This document shows, piece after piece, positions 24,400-32,212 of a DNA stretch of 64,000 nucleotides. The first letter of the stretch is position 1; each line of letters starts with the position of its first letter. The translations under genes and the position numbers were made by a program. Origin of the DNA: Streptomyces rapamycinicus NRRL 5491. GTDB lineage: Bacteria; Actinomycetota; Actinomycetes; Streptomycetales; Streptomycetaceae. The stretch lies in assembly GCF_024298965.1 (NCBI RefSeq), contig NZ_CP085193.1, positions 10,478,001 to 10,542,000 of the forward strand. Direction: 5' to 3'. A model generated the notes under the pieces. The model did not search any database, had not been told where the DNA came from, and worked only from the letters and a program-made list of their open reading frames with translations.

Positions 24400-25761
24400 T
24401 CAGCCGTTGCCCGCCGCGTACATCCCCAGGAACAGTGCCTCGGTGAGCGAGAGCTTCTCCAACTCCTCGGGCGAGACGCTCTCGTTGACCGCGTGGATCT
24501 GTGCCTCCGGCTCGCTCAGCCCGATCAGCAGGATCTCCGCCTCCGGGTAGAGCGAGGCCAGCGTGTTGCACAGCGGGATCGAGCCGCCCTGCCCGGCGAC
24601 CGCCATCTCCTGGCCGTCGTACGCCAGGCGCATCGCCTCCCGCATCGCCGCGTACGCCGGGCTCGTGGTGTCCGCGCGGAACGGCTGGCCCTGGCCGAGC
24701 TGCTCGACCGAAAGCCGCGCGCCCCACGGCACCGAGGACCGCAGGTGCTCGGCGAGCAGCCGGTTGGCCTCGGCCGCGTCCACGCCCGGCGGCACCCGCA
24801 GGCTGATCAGCGCCCGCGCGCCCGCCTGGACGGACGGGGTGGCGCCGACCACCGGCGGGCAGTCGATGCCGAGCACGGTGACCGCCGGGCGCGCCCAGAC
24901 CCGGTCGGCGACCGTACCGGAGCCGATCAGCCCGACCCCGTCGAGCACCTTGGCGTCCTTGCGGAACTCCTCGTCCGGGTACTGCAGCCCGTCCCACGCC
25001 GCGTCCGCGTCGAGGCCCTTGACGGTGGTCGAGCCGTCCTCGGCGCGCAGCGAGTCCAGGACGCGGATCAGCGCGGCGAGCGCGTCCGGGGCCGCCCCGC
25101 CGAACTGGCCGGAGTGCAGATTGCCCTCCAGGGTCTCCACCGAGACCCGCAGCAGCGTCATCCCGCGCAGCGTGGCGGTGACAGTCGGCAGCCCGACCCG
25201 GAAGTTGCCCGCGTCTCCGATCACGATGGTGTCGGCGGTCAGCAGCTCCGGACGGGCCTCGGCGTAGCGCTCCAGACCGCCCGTGCCCTGCTCCTCCGAA
25301 CCCTCCACGATCACCTTGACGTTGACCGGGACCCCGCCGTTGGCCCTGAGCGCGCGCAGCGCGGTGAGATGCATGATCACGCCGCCCTTGCAGTCCGCGG
25401 CGCCCCGCCCGTACCAGCGGCCGTCACGCTCGGTCAGCTCGAAGGGCGGGGTGTGCCAGGCGTCCTCGTCCAGCGGGGGCTGCACGTCGTAGTGCGCGTA
25501 GAGCAGCACGGTCGGGGCACCGGCCGGACCGGGCAGGAAGCCGTAGACGGACTGGGTGCCGTCGGGCGTGTCCAGCAGCGCCACGTCCTCGAACCCCTCG
25601 GCGCGCAGCGCGTCGGCGACCCAGCGGGCGGCCGCCTCGCATTCGCCGGGCGGGAACTGCGCCGGGTCCGCCACCGACTTGAAGGCCACCAGCTCGGCCA
25701 GCTCGGCCCTGGCGCGCGGCTGCAGGGCGGCGACGGTGGCGGCGAGAGGCGCCTTCTCCAT
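24400..25761 (-). CDS. M20-family metallopeptidase (dipeptidase)
   Basis: A 453-residue zinc exopeptidase. The metal ligands are seen in AHYDVQPP (His, with Asp), GRGAADCKGG (bridging Asp) and EGSEEQG (catalytic Glu pair). The lid domain occupies about residues 190-320. The length and motifs match the M20/M25/M40 dipeptidases that cleave dipeptides such as Xaa-Gly or beta-Ala-His in the cytoplasm. No signal peptide. It is divergent from the reductase-like flavoprotein gene with a 169-bp gap. Confidence 0.9.
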   Translation of the reverse strand: MEKAPLAATVAALQPRARAELAELVAFKSVADPAQFPPGECEAAARWVADALRAEGFEDVALLDTPDGTQSVYGFLPGPAGAPTVLLYAHYDVQPPLDEDAWHTPPFELTERDGRWYGRGAADCKGGVIMHLTALRALRANGGVPVNVKVIVEGSEEQGTGGLERYAEARPELLTADTIVIGDAGNFRVGLPTVTATLRGMTLLRVSVETLEGNLHSGQFGGAAPDALAALIRVLDSLRAEDGSTTVKGLDADAAWDGLQYPDEEFRKDAKVLDGVGLIGSGTVADRVWARPAVTVLGIDCPPVVGATPSVQAGARALISLRVPPGVDAAEANRLLAEHLRSSVPWGARLSVEQLGQGQPFRADTTSPAYAAMREAMRLAYDGQEMAVAGQGGSIPLCNTLASLYPEAEILLIGLSEPEAQIHAVNESVSPEELEKLSLTEALFLGMYAAGNG

Positions 25762-25930
25762 GGGGGACCCTCCTGGGGTGCGACGGGCCGGCGGCGGGAT
25801 GCGCGGCGATGGGCACGTATGTACGGCTTGATGCCGCGTGGCCGATCATCCCACAGCGGGGTCATCCGCCGGGGAGCCGTAGGATGCCGGGTAGGCGCAT
25901 CAGGTCGGTCGATTGGGAGCGGATCCACAC

Positions 25931-27136
25931 GTGAGCAGCGACAACGCAGCCCCGGACAATGAGACGGTATGGGACGTCGTCGTAGTGGGCGCGGGTCCGG
26001 CGGGTGCCTCCGCGGCCCATGCCGCCGCCTGCGCCGGGCGCCGGGTGCTGTTGTTGGAGAAGGCCGAGTTGCCGCGCTACAAGACCTGCGGCGGTGGCAT
26101 CATCGGCCCCTCGCGCGACGCCCTTCCGCCCGGTTTCGAACTGCCCCTGCGGGAGCGGGTGCACGCGGTGACGTTCTCGCTGAACGGCAAGCTGTCCCGC
26201 ACCCGGCGCTCCAAGCACGCGCTCTTCGGGCTGATCAACCGGCCGGAGTTCGACGCGGCCCTGGTCGACGCCGCCAAGGACGCGGGCGCCGAGGTCCGTA
26301 CGGGCGTCGCGGTCACCCGCGTCGAGCAGCACGGCCCGGCCGTGCCCGACCGGCGGACGGTCGCCGTGGTGCTCTCCGACGGTGAGACCGTGCTGGCGCG
26401 GGCCGTGGTCGGCGCGGATGGCAGCGCGAGCCGCATAGGCGCGCACGTCGGCGTGAAGCTGGACCAGGTGGACCTCGGCCTGGAAGCGGAGATCCCCGTT
26501 CCGGAGACCGTCGCGGAGGACTGGGCGGGCCGCGTGCTCATCGACTGGGGCCCGATGCCGGGGAGTTACGGCTGGGTCTTCCCCAAGGGCGACACCCTTA
26601 CCGTCGGCGTCATCTCGGCGCGCGGCGAGGGCGCCGGGACCAAGCGCTACCTGGAGGACTTCATCGCCCGGCTCGGCCTCGCCGGATTCGAGCCGAGCAT
26701 CTCCTCCGGCCATCTGACCCGCTGCCGCGCCGACGACTCGCCGCTGTCGCGCGGCCGGGTCCTGGTGTGCGGCGACGCGGCCGGGCTGCTGGAACCGTGG
26801 ACCCGCGAGGGCATCTCCTACGCGCTGCGCTCGGGCCGGCTGGCGGGGGAGTGGGCGGTGCGCGTCGCCGAGGCCCACGACGCGGTGGACGCCCGCCGCC
26901 AGGCCCTGAACTACGCCTTCGCGATCAAGGCGGGGCTGGGTGTGGAGATGGGTGTCGGCCGCCGTCTGCACACGGTCTTCGCCCGCCGCCCCGGGATGTT
27001 CCACGCGGCGATCACCGGCTTCCGCCCGGCGTGGCGCGCCTTCACGAAGATCACCCGTGGCACGACCACGCTGGGCGACCTCGTCCGCACCCACCCGGCC
27101 GCCCGCCGCGCCCTGGGGGCGATGGACCGGGGCTAG
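25931..27136 (+). CDS. Geranylgeranyl reductase family FAD-dependent oxidoreductase
   Basis: A 401-residue flavoprotein. The dinucleotide motif VVVGAGPAGASAAHAAA is at residues about 19-35, followed by LLLEKAELPRYKTCGGG, the PRYKxCGGG signature of geranylgeranyl reductases, and the second FAD motif VCGDAAGLLEPWTREGISYAL. It probably saturates double bonds of a prenyl chain, for example on menaquinone, as in actinomycete homologues. GTG 25931 is chosen; TTG 25913 would add six residues. It is monocistronic by spacing. Confidence 0.9.
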   Translation: MSSDNAAPDNETVWDVVVVGAGPAGASAAHAAACAGRRVLLLEKAELPRYKTCGGGIIGPSRDALPPGFELPLRERVHAVTFSLNGKLSRTRRSKHALFGLINRPEFDAALVDAAKDAGAEVRTGVAVTRVEQHGPAVPDRRTVAVVLSDGETVLARAVVGADGSASRIGAHVGVKLDQVDLGLEAEIPVPETVAEDWAGRVLIDWGPMPGSYGWVFPKGDTLTVGVISARGEGAGTKRYLEDFIARLGLAGFEPSISSGHLTRCRADDSPLSRGRVLVCGDAAGLLEPWTREGISYALRSGRLAGEWAVRVAEAHDAVDARRQALNYAFAIKAGLGVEMGVGRRLHTVFARRPGMFHAAITGFRPAWRAFTKITRGTTTLGDLVRTHPAARRALGAMDRG

Positions 27137-27149
27137 GGAGTGTCCGACG

Positions 27150-27250
27150 GACCTTGACGCCTGCGGCGGGCTGCTCTGAACGATATGCGGCTCCGCCGCG
27201 TGCGGGCTCGCACGGGTCGTCGCCGGGCGCCGCAGGTGTTCGGTTTGGGC
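27150..27250. repeat. Partial extragenic GC-rich repeat
   Basis: Contains ATGCGGCTCCGCCGCGTG, with the GCGGC-TCC-GCCGC hairpin at 27187-27199, nearly identical to the second hairpin of the repeat at 3573-3660. The flanks have diverged. The rest of this 268-bp gap holds no gene. Confidence 0.4.
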
Positions 27251-27329
27251 TTGCCCCACGTCCGGCGCGGCGGGGCGCCGGGTTCGGGTCGGCCCTGTCC
27301 CGCGATCTGCTCGGCAGGGCACGGGCGTC

Positions 27330-27345
27330 TACTCCGCCGGGAGTA
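27330..27345. promoter_or_regulatory. Palindrome upstream of the two-component operon
   Basis: Inverted repeat TACTCC-GCCG-GGAGTA, 60 bp before the histidine kinase start. NarL/LuxR-type response regulators often bind such sites, so autoregulation is possible. Confidence 0.4.
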
Positions 27346-27404
27346 GGCGCGGGCACCGCGCAGGGGGGACGCCTGGGCCGCGCCGCCGGTTTAGCGTTGC
27401 CCGT

Positions 27405-28640
27405 ATGCACGGATTCACGGGGGAGCACGGCCCGGGGCAGCGGCCGGGCGGATGGCGGCGCGGGGCGCCCTTCGACCCAGCGCGTTCGGCCGTGCCCTGG
27501 CGCTCCTCGGTCGCCATCGCCGTCATCCAGATGGTGGGCACCGGGTTCGCCGCACATGATCAGCCCGCCCGGGCGGGCCTCGGGCCCGGGAGCGCCGCGC
27601 TGCTGCTCGCCGGGCCCGCGCTGCTGCTCATGCGCCATCGCCGCCCCGGGACGGTCGTGGTCGGCACGGCGGTGGTGACCGCCGTCTACCTCGCCGCCGG
27701 TTATCCGTACGGGCCCGTCTTCCTCAGCGTCGTCGTCGCCTGTGTGACGGCCATCGCGGCCGGGCGGCGGATCGCCGCGTGGAGCGCGCTCGGGCTGTTG
27801 TGGGGGAGCCATCTGCTCATCGGCCACTGGCTCTACCGCTGGCTGCCGCCGGGCGACGACGGGCCCGTCGGATGGGGGCAGGAGCTGGTGGTCACCGCCT
27901 GGGCGGCGGCGATCGTGGCCGCCTCCGAACTCGTCCGCGTACGGCGTGAGCAGTGGGCCCGGGAACGGGCCGAACGGGAGGCGGCGGCGCGCCGCCGGGC
28001 CGACGAGGAGCGGCTGCGGATCGCCCGCGAACTGCATGACGTCCTCGCCCACAGCATCTCGGTCATCAACGTCCAGGCGGGCGTCGGGCTGGCCCTCCTC
28101 GACCAGGACCCCGAGCAGGCCCGCACCGCGCTGACCACCATCAAGGCGGCCAGCAAGGAGGCGCTGGGCGAGGTCCGACAGGTCCTCGACACCCTGCGGG
28201 CCTCCGGCTCCGGCGCGCCCGGCGCCGCGCCGCGCTCACCCGCGCCCGGCCTGGACCGGCTGGCGGAGCTGACCGGTCAGGCGGCGGACGCGGGGCTCGC
28301 GGTGCGGGTGGAGGTGGAGGGCGTACGGACGGCTCTGCCGCCGGGCGCCGATCTCGCGGCGTTCCGTATCGTGCAGGAGGCCCTGACCAACATCGTCCGC
28401 CACTCCGGCTCCCGGAACGCCCGTGTGCTGCTGCGCTATGCCCCCGGTGAGTTGGAGCTACGGGTGGACGACGATGGCCCCGCGACCGGGGACGGGGCGA
28501 CGGGCGGCGGCAACGGCCTGGTCGGCATGCGCGAGCGGGCCGCCGCGCTCGGCGGCACAGCGGAGGCGGGCCCGCGCCCGGACGGCGGCTTCCGCGTCCG
28601 GGCCAGGATCCCGTTCAAGGGTGGGAGGGAGAACCCGTGA
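27405..28640 (+). CDS. Sensor histidine kinase, HisKA_3 type
   Basis: 411 residues. The N-terminal half (about 25-165) has four or five hydrophobic helices with short loops, a DesK-like membrane sensor. The H-box is IARELHDVLAHSISVINVQ with His near residue 211, followed by a HATPase domain (N-box ALTNIVRHS, G-box GNGLVGMRERAAALGG). It phosphorylates the LuxR-type regulator encoded next. The signal is unknown. Its TGA is overlapped by the first copy of a 29-bp repeat that fills the gap to the regulator. Confidence 0.92.
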   Translation: MHGFTGEHGPGQRPGGWRRGAPFDPARSAVPWRSSVAIAVIQMVGTGFAAHDQPARAGLGPGSAALLLAGPALLLMRHRRPGTVVVGTAVVTAVYLAAGYPYGPVFLSVVVACVTAIAAGRRIAAWSALGLLWGSHLLIGHWLYRWLPPGDDGPVGWGQELVVTAWAAAIVAASELVRVRREQWARERAEREAAARRRADEERLRIARELHDVLAHSISVINVQAGVGLALLDQDPEQARTALTTIKAASKEALGEVRQVLDTLRASGSGAPGAAPRSPAPGLDRLAELTGQAADAGLAVRVEVEGVRTALPPGADLAAFRIVQEALTNIVRHSGSRNARVLLRYAPGELELRVDDDGPATGDGATGGGNGLVGMRERAAALGGTAEAGPRPDGGFRVRARIPFKGGRENP

Positions 28641-28741
28641 GGGACAAGGGTGGGAGGGTGACCCCATGAGGGATGAGGACGGGAGGGTGACCCCATGAGG
28701 GATGAGGACGGGAGGGTGACCCCATGAGGGATGAGGACGGG
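28637..28741 (+). repeat. 29-bp tandem repeat encoding chained mini-ORFs
   Basis: Copies start at 28637, 28666, 28695 and 28724 (last one partial). Each of the first three begins with GTG or ATG, encodes VRDKGGRVTP or MRDEDGRVTP, and ends in TGA that overlaps the ATG of the next copy (ATGA). The unit carries GGGAGG as a ribosome site. The last copy supplies the response-regulator start. The first GTG overlaps the kinase stop. Confidence 0.9.
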
Positions 28742-29416
28742 CCCGGGACCGTGATCCGTGTCGCGCTCGCCGACGACCAGCTCCTCGTCCGCGCCGGATT
28801 CCGCGCGCTGCTGGCCGCGCAGCCGGATATCGAGGTGGTCGGCGAGGCGGCGGACGGGGAGCAGGCGCTGGCGCTGGTACGGGAGCGGCGTCCCGACGTC
28901 GTCCTCATGGACATCCGCATGCCGGTGCTCGACGGCCTCGCCGCCACCCGGGGGATCACCGGGGACCCGGCCCTCGGCGGGGTGAAGGTGGTCATGCTGA
29001 CCACCTTCGAACTCGATGAGTACGTCTTCGAGGCGATCCGCTCCGGCGCCTCCGGCTTCCTGGTCAAGGACACCGAACCGGAAGAGCTGCTGCGGGCCGT
29101 GCGCGCGGTCGTCGGCGGCGACGCGCTGCTGTCGCCCGGGGTGACCCGCCGTCTCATCGCCGAGTTCGCGGCCCGGTCCAGGGAACCCGCGCCCGCGGCT
29201 GCGCTGGCGGAGCTGACCGAGCGGGAGCGGGAGGTGATGGCCCTGGTCGGCATGGGGCTGTCGAACCAGGAGATCGCCAGGCGGCTCGTGGTCAGCCCGC
29301 TCACCGCCAAGACCCATGTGAGCCGCACGATGGTCAAACTGGACGCCCGGGACCGCGCCCAACTCGTCGTGCTCGCCTATGAGTCGGGCCTGGTCCGGCC
29401 GGGCTGGCTCGGCTGA
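28724..29416 (+). CDS. Response regulator, LuxR/NarL family
   Basis: 230 residues. Receiver domain with acidic pair DD (17-18), phosphorylated Asp63 in VLMDIRMP, and LVKDTEPEE containing the conserved Lys. The C-terminal LuxR helix-turn-helix reads LTEREREVMALVGMGLSNQEIARRLVVS. It is the partner of the preceding kinase. The first six residues (MRDEDG) derive from the 29-bp repeat; GTG 28751 would be a start outside the repeat. Translation is probably coupled to the mini-ORF chain. Confidence 0.92.
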   Translation: MRDEDGPGTVIRVALADDQLLVRAGFRALLAAQPDIEVVGEAADGEQALALVRERRPDVVLMDIRMPVLDGLAATRGITGDPALGGVKVVMLTTFELDEYVFEAIRSGASGFLVKDTEPEELLRAVRAVVGGDALLSPGVTRRLIAEFAARSREPAPAAALAELTEREREVMALVGMGLSNQEIARRLVVSPLTAKTHVSRTMVKLDARDRAQLVVLAYESGLVRPGWLG

Positions 29417-29457
29417 GCGAGGCTCGGTGGTCCGGGCTCAGTGGTCCGGGGGCGTAA

Positions 29458-29566
29458 CCCTCCCCTCGGAACAGCCCCCTCGGAACAGCCCTTCCCCTCG
29501 GAACAGCCCTTCCCCTCGGAACAGCCCCTCCCCTCGGAACAGCCCCTCCGCTCAGAACAGCCCCTC
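29458..29566. repeat. 18-bp tandem repeat at the end of the DUF2797 gene
   Basis: About six copies of CCTCGGAACAGC plus a 6-nt variable part. On the minus strand the unit reads as the last codons of the DUF2797 protein (EGLF). The real stop TGA differs by one base from the CGA present in the other copies, which lie downstream of the stop. Confidence 0.85.
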
Positions 29567-30487
29567 CGGGGCCTCCGCCTCCCGCTCCCGCCGCGCCACC
29601 GGCGCGGTCGTCGGGGCGTCCGCCGCGGCCGCCGCCAGTGGCCAGCCCGCCAGCTGCCGGGTGTCCAGCAGCAGGGCCCGGCCGTCCGTCGAGGTCAGAT
29701 GGATGTCAGGGCCCGCCACGGCGTCGATACGACCGGCCACGGTGGTCTCGGGGGCGAGCTGGATCAGCCCCGGCGCGGGGCGCACCCGGTCCAGGTGGAA
29801 CACCGAGTCATGGTGTACCGGCTCGAACGGTGCCAGGGCCAGCGACTCCGGCAGACCGCCCAGGCCGCGCGCCCGCTGGTGGAGCGCGGCGAGGTCGGCG
29901 GCCCGTCGCTCCGGGGGCGGCGGGGCCTCGCGGGCGGTGCGCTTGGCGGCGTACGGGAAGCGGTCCGGGACGCCGAGCGCGGCGCCCAGCACGGCCTCGG
30001 CGCGGCGCGCGGCCATCAGCGGGCCGCGGCCCAGCAGACAGTACGAGAGCGCGGCCTGCTCCAGCAGCCGTGCCCCCTCCCGCTCGGCCGCGGTGATCCC
30101 GACCTTGACCAACTCCGGTCCGAACCAGGCGAGATAGACGTCGTAAGGGCGCGGATCGTCCGTACGGGTGTCGGCGGCCACGGAGTACGAGCGGTCCAGC
30201 CGGGCGCAGTCCGGGCACTGCGCCGATACGGCGGCGGCCGGGACCTCGGCCCCGGCCGGGCACGGGGTGTGCCGGGCGCCCCTTCGGACGCCGACGCAGG
30301 CGCGCCGGGGCCCGGTGGTGAACGAGAGCGGGCGGTCCGGCGTCAGCGGGGAGAGCCGTTCCCCCTGGGCCGGATGGCGCCAGACCAGCGCGGGCCCGTC
30401 GCGGCGCCAGCGCGCCCCGGCGCACTGCCACCGTGCGGGCTGCGGGTCCTGGCTCTGGCCGTGGCGCCGGCCCTGGCCCTGGGTCAT
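29552..30487 (-). CDS. DUF2797 family protein
   Basis: 311 residues. DUF2797 proteins have an N-terminal region with conserved Cys (here RACVGVRRGARHTPCPAG and QCPDCARL, a possible zinc site) and a GIY-YIG-like core, seen as YDVYLAWFGPELVKVGITAAER. Whether it is an active nuclease is unknown. ATG 30487 overlaps the preceding stop by one base (TGATG), so it is translated with the small membrane protein. The C-terminus is low-complexity and its codons were tandemly duplicated downstream. Confidence 0.8.
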   Translation of the reverse strand: MTQGQGRRHGQSQDPQPARWQCAGARWRRDGPALVWRHPAQGERLSPLTPDRPLSFTTGPRRACVGVRRGARHTPCPAGAEVPAAAVSAQCPDCARLDRSYSVAADTRTDDPRPYDVYLAWFGPELVKVGITAAEREGARLLEQAALSYCLLGRGPLMAARRAEAVLGAALGVPDRFPYAAKRTAREAPPPPERRAADLAALHQRARGLGGLPESLALAPFEPVHHDSVFHLDRVRPAPGLIQLAPETTVAGRIDAVAGPDIHLTSTDGRALLLDTRQLAGWPLAAAAADAPTTAPVARREREAEAPEGLF

Positions 30488-30729
30488 CAGCGCCTCTGCC
30501 GGGAGAAGAGCCACAGCGCCCGCACCAGGCGGATGGCGAATCCGACGGTGGCCACCGCGAAGGCGGCTCCCTGCCAGGCCCGCTCGTGGGCCCGCTCCAG
30601 GTCGCCGAAGAGGGCGGGGCTCGCGACCGCCACATAGAGCACGGCCGCCAGCAGACCGGCCGTGACCAGGGCGAACACTATCTCGATGGTGAGCGCGTCG
30701 CGTTCGTCCTGGGTACGGGGTCCGGTCAT
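30487..30729 (-). CDS. Small two-helix membrane protein (DUF6332-like)
   Basis: 80 residues with two hydrophobic helices (about 17-38 and 52-72) and a basic C-terminus (SRQRR). The start TQDERDALTIEI recalls the Streptomyces DUF6332 family, from memory only. It lies between a hotdog-fold protein (6 nt upstream) and DUF2797 (1-nt overlap), so the three form one operon. The function is unknown. Confidence 0.65.
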   Translation of the reverse strand: MTGPRTQDERDALTIEIVFALVTAGLLAAVLYVAVASPALFGDLERAHERAWQGAAFAVATVGFAIRLVRALWLFSRQRR

Positions 30730-30735
30730 CTCGTC

Positions 30736-31266
30736 TCAGCCCTTCGCCTGGTGTCCGGTGGCCGCCGCCGGGTCGGTCCTCCCCGGCCCCGGCCCGCGCT
30801 GCCCGTCATGGTGCTTCCGGCGCACATACAGCTGCTTCCGTACGCGTGCCACGACCGTACCGTCCGCGGTGACCACCTCGTTCTCGAACCACGGCAGCGC
30901 CTTGCCGCCGTCCGCCGTGGCCTCGCGGATCTCCTCCAGCCGCTCCTCGGTGAGCTTGAAGTCGGCGAACACGTCACCGCGGCCGGGCGAGACGAAGTCG
31001 ATCTCGCCCGCCTTGTCCCAGACGATGTAGTCCCGGCCGAGCCGTCGCATCACCAGCAGCATCCAGAACGGGTCGCTCATCGAGAACAGCGAGCCGCCGA
31101 AATGGGTCCCCACGTAGTTGGAGTTGAAGCGGCGCAGCCGCAGGCTGACGCGGGCGCTGCTCCAGTCCTCCGCGAGGTGGACCACCCGCACTCCGGCGAA
31201 GAGATAGGGCGGCCACCAGTTCATCGCGCGGCGCAGTCCGCGCGGCGACATCGATCGACGTGACAT
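30736..31266 (-). CDS. DUF4442 hotdog-fold protein
   Basis: A 176-residue hotdog-fold protein of the DUF4442 (YiiD_C-like) type; the signature is FNSNYVGTHFGGSLFSMSDPF. The family is related to acyl-CoA thioesterases but has no proven substrate. The C-terminal 25 residues are a polar tail. It is the first gene of an apparent operon with the small membrane protein and DUF2797. The upstream gap contains TAAC/GTTA-rich sequence (31277-31304) that may hold the promoter. Confidence 0.82.
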   Translation of the reverse strand: MSRRSMSPRGLRRAMNWWPPYLFAGVRVVHLAEDWSSARVSLRLRRFNSNYVGTHFGGSLFSMSDPFWMLLVMRRLGRDYIVWDKAGEIDFVSPGRGDVFADFKLTEERLEEIREATADGGKALPWFENEVVTADGTVVARVRKQLYVRRKHHDGQRGPGPGRTDPAAATGHQAKG

Positions 31267-31316
31267 GACAGGAAGCTAACACGGGTTATTACCCACCGGT
31301 AACCCAAGTGGTCGGC

Positions 31317-31425
31317 TCACCCGGGCGGTGGGCGCGACCAAGCGGCGGGCGTACCCGAGCGGCGGGCGTACCCGGGCGGTGGGCGCGACCCGGGCGGTGT
31401 GGTCGCGCCCCGAGCGGCCGGGAGG
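31317..31425. repeat. Degenerate 17-bp tandem repeat
   Basis: About five copies of ACCCGGGCGGTGGGCG with variants, filling most of the gap between the hotdog gene and the end (31426) of the isomerase-fold gene. Confidence 0.75.
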
Positions 31426-32160
31426 TCAGATCCCCGAGTGCTCCCGCCACAGCTCGGCCAGCTTCTCGTCCCCCTCGGTGGTCAGCGCCGTGATCGGCAG
31501 CCGGTTCCAGAGCGCGAGATAGAGGTCGCGGGCCGGGCCGCTGAGCTCGCAGTCGGCCGCCCCCTCGCCGTGGCGCTCGGTGCGCGGGGCATCCTGGGAC
31601 AGCCGCATCGTCCAGACTGCCCCCTGGTCCGTGGTCCTCATCCGGAGCGTGCGCGGGGTGTCCGTGCGCACCCGGGACCGGTCCAGGCTGTGGAAACCGG
31701 CCAGCAGCTCATCGACCCCGTCGGCCGCGAACTCCGGGGTGAACGGGGAGAAGTCCCCGCCGCGCGCCGACTCCGCGTCGATCCGGTGGATGGCCGTCTC
31801 ATGGGCCTGGCGCCGGGTCCAGAACTCCAGCGGGGCCTCCGAGGGCAGGAAGGTGAAGCACTTCACCTCGGGGTCGGCATGGGTGAGGGCGTCGACCAGT
31901 CGGCCATGGACCTCGCGGTACCACGACACCAGCTCGGCGTCGGCCGGTGCCGCCTCGACCGTCGGCCGGACCGGCTCGGTCAGGCCCTCGGCGACGATCC
32001 GGGTGGCCCAGCCGTGCACCTGGCCGATGTGGGACAGCAGATCACGGACGCGCCAGTCGGGGCAGGTGGGCACGGGGGCGTCGACCCCGGCCTCGGCCGC
32101 GGCGTCGGCCAGCAACCGGCCCTCGCGGTCCACGATTTCGATCAACTCGGCAGTCTCCAT
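31426..32160 (-). CDS. Maleylpyruvate isomerase family, mycothiol-dependent-type protein
   Basis: A 244-residue DinB-like four-helix bundle of the mycothiol-dependent maleylpyruvate isomerase N-terminal family. CPDWRVRDLLSHIGQVHGW contains the first conserved metal-binding His, and QAHETAIHRIDAE the second His pair. The C-terminal half resembles the MDMPI_C domain. Many relatives are uncharacterised, so a detoxification role is only an inference. ATG 32160 is the natural N-terminus; the upstream extension has no family features. Confidence 0.8.
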   Translation of the reverse strand: METAELIEIVDREGRLLADAAAEAGVDAPVPTCPDWRVRDLLSHIGQVHGWATRIVAEGLTEPVRPTVEAAPADAELVSWYREVHGRLVDALTHADPEVKCFTFLPSEAPLEFWTRRQAHETAIHRIDAESARGGDFSPFTPEFAADGVDELLAGFHSLDRSRVRTDTPRTLRMRTTDQGAVWTMRLSQDAPRTERHGEGAADCELSGPARDLYLALWNRLPITALTTEGDEKLAELWREHSGI

Positions 32161-32212
32161 GGCGGAATCATGCCAGCCGCCTCCGACAACGCCCGGCCGG
32201 GCCGCCGGAACG

